Source of the DNA: a virus
Virus record (IMG/VR): IMGVR_UViG_3300030102_000801
Location: 2,496-26,566 of that record
Length of the DNA: 24,071 nucleotides
Reading direction: 5' to 3' (one strand)
The translations under genes were made by a program, and so were the position numbers. Shown piece by piece: positions 8,445 through 16,227 of this stretch; the first letter of the stretch is position 1; every line of letters starts with the position of its first letter. The notes beneath the pieces are model-generated. The model was given only the letters and a program-made list of their open reading frames with translations. It did not search any database and was not told the DNA's origin.

Positions 8445-11400
8445 TGGCAATTTTAGATTTAGTTCCTGTAGCAAGAAGATTTGAAGATCGTAAACCAAAA
8501 GAACGTCTTAACACAGAATATGTAGGAATAGCACCTGGCGGTAGACCAATTACATCTGAAGAAAAAAATATACAAGACATAAGACAAAAATATATTGAAC
8601 CTGTTTTTGAACCAATAGGTGATGCTTTTTCAAGAGCTGGTAGAAGAATAGCTGATAAGTTTGTACCAGGACAACCATTCATGGATGGGTATAGACAAAA
8701 GAAAGCTGTTAAACAAGCTCAAGATATGCAGTTTGAAAAAAAACTTATATTAAGAAAAGAAAATCCAAAAGATGTTGTAAGAGCAAGAGCTTCTGAAATG
8801 TTTGAAGCAGCTGTAAAAAAATACGATGCCACTGGTAATCCTGAAGCATTAGTGCTTGCAGAAAACGCGATTCAAAAAATGATTATGGCTTCTGGTTATG
8901 CACCACAAGAGTTTGGTTTACCAGGAACAATAGATGTAGAGGCCGTAGATCCAGATCCTTATCAATTAGATACAACAAGACCAAATCCTTTTCCTGAGTT
9001 AGAGATTAGTGCAGAGATAGTAATGGGAACAGGTTTAGGTTTATATGGTGCCACTAACACAGGTGCTAGAAAATTTGCAAATGCATTTAAAAGAGGTGCA
9101 AAAATAGGATCAAGAGCTCCTGTACCAGGTGCATGGAAATTTGCTTCTAGTATTCTTGGTGGTGCTTTTGGGGTAGGTGCTGCTTACTTTGGATACGAAT
9201 TAGGATTAGACATGTTTAACTCTGCTAACAGAGCTAAAGCAATAACTGAAGGAAGAGATCCAAAAACATACATGATCAACAGACCTGGATTAGGTGCTAG
9301 ATTATATAGATCCGCGGACCTTGCTTTAACTGACGCTACACTAGGAACAATGATTCTTGGTTTTAGACCAGCTTATAATTCTTTACGTAACGTTGTTAGA
9401 AACAAAGTGGCAGGTGTTGGTCAATCGAAAGAAATGATTGAAAGAGGAGAAGCTCTTTTAGAAAAATTTCCTACAGGTGGGTATGGAACAGAAGGTAAAT
9501 TACCTGCTGAATTAGGTGGCGTATCAATACTTCCTGGTGGTCCAACTTTTCAATTAGGTAGAACAGGTAAACAAGATGTAGAAGAATTAAGAAGAGCAAT
9601 GTTTCCTTTTTATTGGGGCAACATTGAACGTGGTGCAGGTGAAATGCCTATACAAGGAACTGTATATTCAATAGCCACAGCTGGTAGACCAGCGTTTGGT
9701 ACTACAATAGAAACAGGCGGTAAATTTCCATACATAGGTGGTGGTATAAAAATGAATCTTGAAGAACAAGGAACAATACTTGTTGATTTATTTCATAACA
9801 TGTTTGCTGCTTATGGTCCTGTTGTTGCAACTAGAGAACTAATGTCAAACAATATATTAATGGCAAAAAGAAAAACAGCTGCAAGATATTTAGCTAATTT
9901 AAAAAGAAAATTAAATCGTTTTAGAAGACACGCGAGAGAAACAGGGTACACAATAGATGCTTCTCCAATAAGATTTGCAATGGAAGGAGTATTAGATGCT
10001 GCACCTAAGACAAGAAGAATGTTTGATCCTGATGGAAGATTGATAGAAAATGTAAACTATGGTGGCTACAGTGAAAAATTTGGATTAGACAATTTAACAA
10101 TGTTTCCTGTTGGAGAAAGACCTTTTTATCAATGGGTAAATGATACTATATCTGGTGCCGTTGGTAACAGACAAAAGTTTTCTGTAGTTGAATTAGAAAA
10201 ATTATTTAAAGACATTGAATATTACGCAAGAAGATACAAAGATAATCCTGATATAATGAATGCATTGACTAGAATAAAAATGTCAACAGAAGCATCACTT
10301 GGAACAGTTACAAATAGCGAAGCAAGAAGATTGTTAGACGATTTTGATAATTACGCAACCAACGGTATGTTATTGTTTGATAGTGCTGCAGCCAAAAAAT
10401 TTAATTCTGTTGATAGATACGGATTTACATTAAGATTAGCAGAGCAAGGACCAAAAGCAGCAGACGATTTATTTTCTACTGCTTGGGATGCAAATCATCC
10501 TTCTATAATTAGATCATTTAAAAACATAGTTGGACCTGATGTATTTAACCAAACAACAAGAAGATTTATACAAGATGCTTTTGAAGCTTCTGTAGAGGAA
10601 GGGCCAAAAGAAGGTATCAAGAAAATTAATTTTACTAAATTTAAAAATATACTTGGACTAGATGATAAAGCTAGTAATAGATATGCATCATTAAAAGAAA
10701 TGATGCCAGGTGCTAACCCTTCAGTTTCTGAAGGCAGAGTGGCTACTGCAACAGCTCCTGGTTCTTTTAATTCTGCAAAGTTTGATGCAACCATAAAACC
10801 AAACGGACTAATTCCTGGTGCTGTTATGGAAGGACCGATGAGCAGCACTGCTCCTCTTCCTACGGTAAATGATTTAGAGACATGGGTTAACATGGTTGAA
10901 GATGTTTTCAAATATGGTGTGCCTGATATCAGCACGTTTATCGCTAGACGTGCACAGATATCTGGATTACGTGGAGCAATCAAATCTTTTATGCCTTTAA
11001 GTGGTATATCTCCAGCAGCTCATGGTGGATCTGCGGCGGTTGCTGCTAGTACAGGATTTTTTGGTAGTGGTATACCAATAGGAGTTTTACTTGGAACTAT
11101 TCTAACAAGACACCTTGGTAAAATAATGACAAATCCTATCAACATGCGTGTATACAAAAATGCTATTGATTACAAATTACCAGAACGTGCAAGAAATGCA
11201 GCCATGGTAAGACTGTTTCATATTTTTAGAAATGAAATAGAGCAGATCGATAAAGAATTAGAGGCGATGGAATATGAGGCAACTAGACCTGCTCAAGAAA
11301 GACCAAGAACAATAATGGAAGGCATAAGGGACAGAATCACAGAGGGGGTTTCTGGTGCAGCTGAAATGATTATGCCATCTAGACCTCAACCACAAGCTGA

Positions 11401-11617
11401 TGCTAGCCCTGTTATACCAGATATACCAGTTGAACGTGAAACAACAAGTGTGAATAACAATCCAGTAGAAGGATCTTCATTAGCTCAAAGTAATGTTCTC
11501 ACACCAGGTGCAGCACAAGCACTTTATACTGGTGACACAGATGCAGCTTTAGCTGCACAGTTTAATACACCCACAATGGCAGCAGAGGGAGGTTTGATAA
11601 GCCTTAAAAAAACATGA
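8444..11617 (+). CDS. Very large internal virion protein (1057 aa), possible ejection protein
   Basis: Longest gene in the window, coupled to its neighbours (TAATG before, ATGA after). Basic, helical N-terminus; hydrophobic Gly/Ala-rich segments at residues ~185-205 and ~230-250 (FASSILGGAFGVGAAYFGYE) and again at ~864-885 (AAVAASTGFFGSGIPIGVLL), each long enough to touch or cross a membrane. Long charged helical regions lie between. The last residues (MAAEGGLISLKKT) repeat a short Gly-Gly motif also seen in the 404-aa virion protein. No lytic transglycosylase motif such as that of T7 gp16 was recognised. Size, position and membrane-prone segments fit the largest ejection protein of a podovirus; this is inference from architecture. 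Confidence 0.55.
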   Translation: MAILDLVPVARRFEDRKPKERLNTEYVGIAPGGRPITSEEKNIQDIRQKYIEPVFEPIGDAFSRAGRRIADKFVPGQPFMDGYRQKKAVKQAQDMQFEKKLILRKENPKDVVRARASEMFEAAVKKYDATGNPEALVLAENAIQKMIMASGYAPQEFGLPGTIDVEAVDPDPYQLDTTRPNPFPELEISAEIVMGTGLGLYGATNTGARKFANAFKRGAKIGSRAPVPGAWKFASSILGGAFGVGAAYFGYELGLDMFNSANRAKAITEGRDPKTYMINRPGLGARLYRSADLALTDATLGTMILGFRPAYNSLRNVVRNKVAGVGQSKEMIERGEALLEKFPTGGYGTEGKLPAELGGVSILPGGPTFQLGRTGKQDVEELRRAMFPFYWGNIERGAGEMPIQGTVYSIATAGRPAFGTTIETGGKFPYIGGGIKMNLEEQGTILVDLFHNMFAAYGPVVATRELMSNNILMAKRKTAARYLANLKRKLNRFRRHARETGYTIDASPIRFAMEGVLDAAPKTRRMFDPDGRLIENVNYGGYSEKFGLDNLTMFPVGERPFYQWVNDTISGAVGNRQKFSVVELEKLFKDIEYYARRYKDNPDIMNALTRIKMSTEASLGTVTNSEARRLLDDFDNYATNGMLLFDSAAAKKFNSVDRYGFTLRLAEQGPKAADDLFSTAWDANHPSIIRSFKNIVGPDVFNQTTRRFIQDAFEASVEEGPKEGIKKINFTKFKNILGLDDKASNRYASLKEMMPGANPSVSEGRVATATAPGSFNSAKFDATIKPNGLIPGAVMEGPMSSTAPLPTVNDLETWVNMVEDVFKYGVPDISTFIARRAQISGLRGAIKSFMPLSGISPAAHGGSAAVAASTGFFGSGIPIGVLLGTILTRHLGKIMTNPINMRVYKNAIDYKLPERARNAAMVRLFHIFRNEIEQIDKELEAMEYEATRPAQERPRTIMEGIRDRITEGVSGAAEMIMPSRPQPQADASPVIPDIPVERETTSVNNNPVEGSSLAQSNVLTPGAAQALYTGDTDAALAAQFNTPTMAAEGGLISLKKT

Positions 11618-11817
11618 GTTTGAGAGATATAATGTGGATACTTGGTATATTTGTAGCACTTGGTGCAACATGGGGGATGACATCTCAAAGAATAAATGCT
11701 ATGGAGCGTGATATTGATAGAATAGAAGAAGCTTTAATTTTGTTTACAAAAATGGAAGCTAGAATTGCTGTCATAGAAAACGAAATAAAAAATATAAATA
11801 AAAAATTGGATAGATAA
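11614..11817 (+). CDS. Small membrane protein with coiled coil, candidate holin or spanin-like lysis protein
   Basis: The protein has 67 residues. One transmembrane helix (residues ~6-22, IMWILGIFVALGATWGM) is followed directly by a heptad-like charged helix to the end (INAMERDIDRIEEALILFTK, then EARIAVIENEIKNINKKLDR). There is no cleavable signal. The start overlaps the previous stop (ATGA), and its TAA overlaps the ATG of the endolysin gene (TAATG). A single-TM protein immediately before a muralytic enzyme is the usual place for a holin; a one-TM helix with a long coiled coil could equally be an inner-membrane spanin-like protein. The lysis role is inferred from context and topology. Confidence 0.62.
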   Translation: MSLRDIMWILGIFVALGATWGMTSQRINAMERDIDRIEEALILFTKMEARIAVIENEIKNINKKLDR

Positions 11818-12323
11818 TGAAAGAAAATTACAACAAATGTTTAGAAACTATACTACATCATGAAGGTGGCTATGTTAACCATCCCGAGGACCCAGGTGGA
11901 GAAACAAACTTAGGTGTTACAAAAAGAGTGTACGAAGAACACGGTGGCACAAAAGACATGAAAGATTTAACAGTAGAAGACGTAGCACCAATATACAAAA
12001 AAGGTTACTGGGATAAGATGAAAGGTGATGACTTACCTAGCGGTTTAGATTTATGTGTATTTGATTTTGGTGTCAATGCAGGACCAGGACGTGCTGCCAA
12101 ATTTTTACAAGAAATGATTGGCACTACAGTAGATGGCGGCATAGGACCTATGACCTTGGCTAAAGTAAATGAGTATGTAGATAGCAATGGTTTGGAAGAA
12201 ACTATAAAACAATACCAAGTAGCTAGACACGAATATTATGAGGGTCTTTCTACGTTCAAAACATTTGGAAAAGGTTGGACTAGAAGAGTAAATGAAACCA
12301 CTGAATTAGCACTAGAATTATAA
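11817..12323 (+). CDS. GH108-family endolysin (N-acetylmuramidase)
   Basis: The protein has 168 residues, typical for one GH108 lysozyme domain plus its C-terminal peptidoglycan-binding part. The family signature is visible as HHEGGYVNHPEDPGGETNLG (residues 14-33), with the expected catalytic Glu at E16 followed by GGY. A second conserved block, CVFDFGVNAGPGRAAKFLQE, lies at ~79-98, followed by a VDGGIGPMTLAKV motif like the peptidoglycan-binding half. There is no signal peptide, so export would depend on a holin, consistent with the coupled membrane protein upstream. Expected reaction: hydrolysis of the MurNAc-GlcNAc beta-1,4 bond at the end of infection. Confidence 0.92.
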   Translation: MKENYNKCLETILHHEGGYVNHPEDPGGETNLGVTKRVYEEHGGTKDMKDLTVEDVAPIYKKGYWDKMKGDDLPSGLDLCVFDFGVNAGPGRAAKFLQEMIGTTVDGGIGPMTLAKVNEYVDSNGLEETIKQYQVARHEYYEGLSTFKTFGKGWTRRVNETTELALEL

Positions 12324-12332
12324 TACAATCTG

Positions 12333-12341
12333 TGCTATAAT
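12333..12341 (+). promoter_or_regulatory. Extended -10 promoter element TGcTATAAT
   Basis: Perfect TATAAT at 12336-12341 with TG one base upstream (12333-12334), inside a 24-base gap between the endolysin and nuclease genes. No good -35 box at 16-18 bases. The expected start (~12348) coincides with the GTG of the nuclease gene, implying a leaderless message if used. Confidence 0.45.
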
Positions 12342-12347
12342 GTCGCA

Positions 12348-13016
12348 GTGCAAATTATAGAGAAATATAATTACGCAGAATTAAAAAGAAAAGAAGGCGA
12401 TGGTAGGTTATATCTTACACCTGATGGTGAAGCATTACCTTCCGTTACTACAATATTATCTAAAACAAAAGATAAGTCTTTTCTTAAAAAATGGCGTGCA
12501 AAAGTAGGAGAAGAAAAAGCTGAACAAATCATTCGTGATTCTGCTCAGATAGGAACCGCGCTCCACCTATATATAGAACGTTTTGTGAACGGTGATAAAT
12601 ACAAAGATCTTACAGACGTCGGTGTTCAAGCAGAAAAAATGGCACAAAAGATAATAGATGAGGCTTTTAGTGACATAACAGAAATATGGGGATCAGAGGT
12701 GCATTTGTATAGCCCTGGTAAATATGCAGGCACAACTGACATGGTTGGTGTATATAAAGATAGACCTACTATCATAGACTTTAAACAAACTAACAGGCCA
12801 AAGAAACGTGAATGGGTGCAAGATTATCTAATGCAACTAGCTGCGTACGCCCAGGCACACAACGAGTTATTCAATACAGAGATAGAACAAGGAGTTGTTC
12901 TTATGTGTTCTCGTGATTTAACGTTCCAAAGATTCGAATTGACAGGTGAGAATTTTGTACGCGCTACTAATGCATTTATGAAAAAATTGGATGCATATAA
13001 TGCAAGTATAATCTAA
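12348..13016 (+). CDS. PD-(D/E)XK superfamily nuclease (RecB/Cas4-like exonuclease)
   Basis: The protein has 222 residues. Seen in order: PSVTTILSKT near residue 30, GTALHLYIERF (~69-79) in the place of the helical motif of MGME1/RecB-like nucleases, then WGSEVHLYSPGKYAGTTDMV with an acidic residue near 117 and D131, and IIDFKQT with D144-x-K146 as the core D-x-K. A YLMQLAAYAQAHNE helix (Q-x-x-x-Y-like) follows. This is the complete core of a PD-(D/E)XK exonuclease. Likely role: DNA end resection in replication, recombination or host DNA breakdown. No ribosome site precedes the GTG start; the promoter element directly upstream would make it leaderless. It ends one base from the convergent helicase gene. 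Confidence 0.82.
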   Translation: MQIIEKYNYAELKRKEGDGRLYLTPDGEALPSVTTILSKTKDKSFLKKWRAKVGEEKAEQIIRDSAQIGTALHLYIERFVNGDKYKDLTDVGVQAEKMAQKIIDEAFSDITEIWGSEVHLYSPGKYAGTTDMVGVYKDRPTIIDFKQTNRPKKREWVQDYLMQLAAYAQAHNELFNTEIEQGVVLMCSRDLTFQRFELTGENFVRATNAFMKKLDAYNASII

Positions 13017-13017
13017 A

Positions 13018-14454
13018 TCAAATCCACTTAGATAATTCTTCGCCACTAATTTCTTTTGCAATGTTTACCTTGTTTTTTAATGCTTTAATTATTTTTTCAT
13101 CTACTGTGCCTTTTGACACCATGTCAATATATAACACAGGATTTTTTTGACCTATACGATGAGCACGATCTTCTGATTGTATTCTTTTTTCTAGGTCGTA
13201 ATTATTGGAGTAATATATTACCGTGCTAGCAGCCGTCAATGTAATACCATATCCACCTGTTTGTGTATTACCAATAAAAAAACGACAATCATTTTTACTG
13301 TTTTGAAAATCATATATGCAACGTTGTCTGTCCTCTGGTTTGGTAGCACCATAATATGTACAATATGATGTGGGCCCATATTCTTTTTTTATAGCTTTTT
13401 CTATACTCAATATGTCGTGTATATAATTTGCCCAGATGATAGCTTTACCAGTAGTTTCTGATAATATTTGCATCAATTCATCAACACGGTTGCTTTTTAA
13501 ATCCATTGTTTCACCACCGTCTGTTTTCATATGTCCACACGTTATTTGATGTAATCTCATTAATTGAGTCAAAACATTTACTGCTGTCAATGACTCTCCT
13601 TTTATAATTGTCATTGCATTCTTTTTCATTTCTTCATATGCTTTCTTTTGTTCATCTGTGAGTTCAACAGTTCTTTTTACAAAAGTTTTTTCAGGCAGAT
13701 CCAAACAATCTTTCTTTAATATGCGATAAGAATGAGGCGACACAATTTGACCCAATTGTTTTAAATTTTTAAATTTTACAATCTTCTGGTACTTATGTGT
13801 ACCACCAGCTGCGTTAGCTGTTATGACAACTGCATACCTGGTACGAAAAGCATAATAACTAGACTGCCCAAGTATTTCTGGATCAAGGAAATCCATCTGT
13901 GACCACAAATCCATTGGCGATTGTGTTACTGGAGATCCTGTAAGTATTCTTCTGTATTTTGCTTCCTTACTAAGAGCCAATATATTCTTTGTTCTTTTTG
14001 CTTGTGGGTTTTTAATTGTGGTGCTTTCATCAATTATCATCATTGACTTGCCAATGAGAAACAATTTAGCATAATAACAACCTTTTTTTGTAGACAGAGA
14101 CTCTACGTTCATAACGAATATTTTTAATTTAAAATTTTCTACGTTACGTATGGCTTTTAATTGTTGTTCGTATTTTTCTGTAATGTTTGGTTTCCAAGCT
14201 AAAACATCTTTTTCAATGTAATCAGGAACGTGAACTGGGATTTCTTGATCTACCCAGTTCATGTATGTTCCTTTAGGAGCAACCACAAGTAACCGATCTA
14301 TTCTTCCTTTGTTGTATAATATACATGCATTATCTAATGCTATTTTAGTTTTGCCTGTACCCATTTCAGCAAAAATGGCAAATGATTCTTTATTCCAACA
14401 TTTTTTTAACGCATCTTTCTGATGCTCATATGGCTCAGTTTTAAATTTATACAT
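13018..14454 (-). CDS. SNF2-family superfamily 2 helicase/ATPase
   Basis: The only minus-strand gene. I choose the ATG at 14454 (478 aa) over the in-frame ATG at 14481, because a promoter -10 box occupies 14485-14480 and its start would fall near 14473, leaving a short leader with AAAGA. Motifs: EMGTGKT (residues ~30-36, Walker A), LLVVAPKGTYMNW (Ia), MMIIDESTTIKN (~139-150, DEAH-box equivalent with D-E-S-T), RRILTGSPVTQSPMDLWSQM (III), AIIWANY (IV), GGYGITLTAAS (V) and QSEDRAHRIGQ (~425-435, VI), which is diagnostic of SNF2. The C-terminus (TVDEKIIKALKNK) is also typical. No accessory DNA-binding domain is seen. Expected: ATP-driven translocation on double-stranded DNA, for replication, recombination or protein displacement. 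Convergent with the nuclease gene. Confidence 0.9.
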   Translation of the reverse strand: MYKFKTEPYEHQKDALKKCWNKESFAIFAEMGTGKTKIALDNACILYNKGRIDRLLVVAPKGTYMNWVDQEIPVHVPDYIEKDVLAWKPNITEKYEQQLKAIRNVENFKLKIFVMNVESLSTKKGCYYAKLFLIGKSMMIIDESTTIKNPQAKRTKNILALSKEAKYRRILTGSPVTQSPMDLWSQMDFLDPEILGQSSYYAFRTRYAVVITANAAGGTHKYQKIVKFKNLKQLGQIVSPHSYRILKKDCLDLPEKTFVKRTVELTDEQKKAYEEMKKNAMTIIKGESLTAVNVLTQLMRLHQITCGHMKTDGGETMDLKSNRVDELMQILSETTGKAIIWANYIHDILSIEKAIKKEYGPTSYCTYYGATKPEDRQRCIYDFQNSKNDCRFFIGNTQTGGYGITLTAASTVIYYSNNYDLEKRIQSEDRAHRIGQKNPVLYIDMVSKGTVDEKIIKALKNKVNIAKEISGEELSKWI

Positions 14455-14470
14455 AAGTCTTTCTTTATTC

Positions 14471-14499
14471 TTGAAACGCATTATATCATATGGTATAAT
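14471..14499 (+). promoter_or_regulatory. Rightward promoter for the replication operon
   Basis: TTGAAA at 14471-14476, a 17-base spacer, and TATAAT at 14494-14499 preceded by TGg: the closest match to sigma70 consensus in the window. Predicted start ~14506, 13 bases before the ATG at 14519. It heads a block of tightly packed + strand genes that runs to the window end. Confidence 0.68.
14480..14499. repeat. Near-perfect 20-bp palindrome joining two divergent -10 boxes
   Basis: The top strand reads ATTATATCATATGGTATAAT. It equals its own reverse complement except for one symmetric base pair (positions 7 and 14). The two TATAAT boxes form its arms and CATATG its centre. It may be only the symmetry of back-to-back promoters, or an operator for a dimeric regulator. 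Confidence 0.75.
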
Positions 14500-14507
14500 A
14501 TAATCAA
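14480..14507 (-). promoter_or_regulatory. Leftward promoter for the SNF2 helicase gene
   Basis: On the minus strand: TTGATT (14507-14502), a 16-base spacer, and TATAAT (14485-14480) preceded by TGa (extended -10). Predicted start ~14473, 19 bases before the ATG at 14454. The -10 lies over the alternative upstream start codon, which argues against translation from there. Confidence 0.6.
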
Positions 14508-14518
14508 GAAATAAAAAT

Positions 14519-14824
14519 ATGACAGTTTACGTACTACAAGAGATGGGAAGAAATATTAGGTCAGCTGAAAAGTTTGGTGATTTAAAAGTATTACTACCGG
14601 ACAATAAACAAATAGTTTTATCTGCTGGACCTCTTACTCATAAATTAAAAAAAGAGTTATCCACATTTTGTGATGATGACTACTTGCTTTTGATTGGTGA
14701 TCCTGCTATTATTGCTTTAGCTGGCGCAGTCGTTAGTGAGATGAATAGAGGTAAATTTAAAGTGTTAAAGTGGGATCGAGATGAGAAACGATACTACGAC
14801 ATAGAAATAGATTTGAAAGGATAA
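14519..14824 (+). CDS. Unknown 101-aa protein, first gene of the replication operon
   Basis: Starts 13 bases after the predicted transcription start, with only an A-rich leader and no clear Shine-Dalgarno sequence. Predicted mixed alpha/beta: N-terminal VYVLQEM strand, DLKVLLPDNKQIVL hairpin, a Lys-rich helix, then DDYLLLIGDPAIIALAGAVV (~53-72), a hydrophobic strand-turn-helix, and a basic C-terminus (FKVLKWDRDEKRYYDIEI). No catalytic motif, Cys pair or membrane anchor is seen. I do not recognise a family. As the first product of the strongest promoter it may be made early; a regulatory or host-directed role is possible but unproven. The next gene starts two bases after its stop. Confidence 0.6.
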   Translation: MTVYVLQEMGRNIRSAEKFGDLKVLLPDNKQIVLSAGPLTHKLKKELSTFCDDDYLLLIGDPAIIALAGAVVSEMNRGKFKVLKWDRDEKRYYDIEIDLKG

Positions 14825-14825
14825 T

Positions 14826-15395
14826 ATGACAAGTTTAGACCCAAGAGATTTAGATTTAGTTACCCAAATGAAAATGGATGCGGGCAGCACGGCCCAGGAC
14901 AACATGGGTAAGATAGGTGCTGTTGCAAATGATGTAGCAGATACTGATAAAGAGATTGCTGATTTAGAAGAGCAATTAAAAAAGAAAAAAGATTACAAAA
15001 AACATTTAGCAGAAAATGTTCTACCTAACTTATTTGCAGAAGTAGGTTTGTCAGAGTTAAAATTGGCAGACGGTAGACATCTTAAAGTTACCAACTACTA
15101 TGGTGCTTCAATCAAAGATACAAAGAAAGAAGCAGCATTTACGTGGTTAAGAGACAATGGATTTGGTGATTTAATAAAGAACCAAGTCAGTTGTAGCTTT
15201 GGAAGGAATGAAGATGAGAAAGCTAAGTCGTTGATAGATACTTTGAATGACAAAGGTTATCAATCAATGCAACGTGAATGGGTCGAACCTTCCACCCTTC
15301 GCGCATTCATACGAGAGCAGCATGAAGCAGGTAAGCAATTACCTATGGATTTGCTTGGGGCTTTCGTAGGACAAAAAACAACGATAAAAGACTAA
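14826..15395 (+). CDS. Unknown 189-aa coiled-coil protein of the replication operon
   Basis: The ATG at 14826 follows the previous stop at once; AAAGGA (14816-14821) is its ribosome site. Residues ~37-60 form a charged coiled coil (DTDKEIADLEEQLKKKKDYK). Then comes a beta segment LKLADGRHLKVTNYYGASIK, a helical region, and a conserved-looking C-terminus (WVEPSTLRAFIREQHEAG, then LPMDLLGAFVGQKTTIK). The order coiled coil, then a 'degree of match to a surface' type beta hairpin, recalls phage Gp157-like or Gam-like accessory replication proteins, but the resemblance is architectural only and I assign no function. It sits between the unknown leader gene and the SSB-like gene, so a link to DNA replication or end protection is a reasonable guess. 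Confidence 0.58.
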   Translation: MTSLDPRDLDLVTQMKMDAGSTAQDNMGKIGAVANDVADTDKEIADLEEQLKKKKDYKKHLAENVLPNLFAEVGLSELKLADGRHLKVTNYYGASIKDTKKEAAFTWLRDNGFGDLIKNQVSCSFGRNEDEKAKSLIDTLNDKGYQSMQREWVEPSTLRAFIREQHEAGKQLPMDLLGAFVGQKTTIKD

Positions 15396-15407
15396 AGGAG
15401 AATGGCC

Positions 15408-16217
15408 ATGGCAAAAGCACAGGCAGTCGCTACTAAAGCGGCAAAATTAGATCTAGCAGTTCTTGCTACTGATTCTAAAGATGCAAGTGGTTTCGGTAAT
15501 CTTGACATGTCAAGAGACATCGCGATCCCTTACATCAACATACTACAATCCAATAGTCCACAACTTAATCCGCAAAAGGCGGAGTACGTTGATGGTGCTA
15601 AAATAGGACAGTTCTATAATACTGTCACACAAGAGGTCAGTGATTCACTTAACGTGATTCCTGTTCTTTACCAACTACGATACGTAGAATGGAAACCACG
15701 TGAGCAAGGTGGTGGATTCGTTGAATCACATCATGCTGATAGTGGCATTCTTAGTAAAACTAAACGTGATCAAATGACGTTTAAAGATGTGTTACCTAAT
15801 GGTAATTACATTGCAACCACTGCTTATCACTATGTTATGGTGCAAGGCAAAGATGGTGCATGGTCCCAGGCAGTTGTCAGCATGACATCTACTCAATTAA
15901 AAAAGAGTAGACGTTGGAACAGCTTAATGTTGAGCCAGAAAGTTAATGGTCCATCGGGAAGTTTTACACCACCAACATATGCTATCATTTACAAGCTATC
16001 TACAGTTAGCGAGTCTAATGATCGTGGTAGTTGGTTTGGTTATCAAGTTGAGAGAGCAGGGCAGTTAGAGGACGCTGGCGTTTATAACGAGGCAAAATCA
16101 TTTTCAACTGCCGCATCACGAGGAGAAGTAGAAGCTAAACCTATGTCAGAGGGGGAGCCTGTAAAAGAGGCACCACAATCTAACAATAAAGAAAGCCAAG
16201 AAGACGTACCGTTTTAG
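15408..16217 (+). CDS. SSB-like replication protein with acidic D-V-P-F tail
   Basis: AAAGGAG at 15394-15400 is seven bases from the ATG at 15408 but only one base from the ATG at 15402, so I choose 15408 (269 aa). The body is beta-rich: DIAIPYINILQSNSPQLNP (~38-56), IPVLYQLRYVEWKPREQGGG with aromatic and basic residues, and SFTPPTYAIIYKLSTV. The C-terminal ~45 residues are acidic, disordered and end SQEDVPF, matching the D-D-D-I-P-F tip by which bacterial SSBs bind partners. Marine phage homologues are often called putative ssDNA-binding proteins. Likely coats single-stranded DNA at the fork. No OB-fold motif can be proved by eye. Confidence 0.62.
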   Translation: MAKAQAVATKAAKLDLAVLATDSKDASGFGNLDMSRDIAIPYINILQSNSPQLNPQKAEYVDGAKIGQFYNTVTQEVSDSLNVIPVLYQLRYVEWKPREQGGGFVESHHADSGILSKTKRDQMTFKDVLPNGNYIATTAYHYVMVQGKDGAWSQAVVSMTSTQLKKSRRWNSLMLSQKVNGPSGSFTPPTYAIIYKLSTVSESNDRGSWFGYQVERAGQLEDAGVYNEAKSFSTAASRGEVEAKPMSEGEPVKEAPQSNNKESQEDVPF

Positions 16218-16227
16218 GTAGGTCTTC

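Noticed and set aside
8314-8682. Minus-strand open frame across the junction of two virion genes
   Set aside because: Antisense shadow of two coupled genes; Ser/Cys-rich product without motifs.
10495-10983. Long minus-strand open frame (162 codons)
   Set aside because: Lies fully inside the 1057-aa virion gene, whose frame has the expected composition; no ribosome site or recognisable protein.
11600-11617. Seven-A run before the stop of the 1057-aa gene as a -1 frameshift site that would fuse it to the lysis membrane protein
   Set aside because: The -1 frame is open into the next gene, but the run is out of phase for an X-XXY-YYZ slip, and the ATGA overlap explains the junction.
13011-13033. 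Hairpin ATCTAA/TTAGAT at the convergent nuclease-helicase junction as a bidirectional terminator
   Set aside because: Six weak A-T-rich pairs, an 11-base loop and no U tract on either side.
14455-14481. Upstream ATG (14481) as start of the SNF2 gene
   Set aside because: It overlaps the promoter -10 box; the ATG at 14454 fits the predicted transcript.
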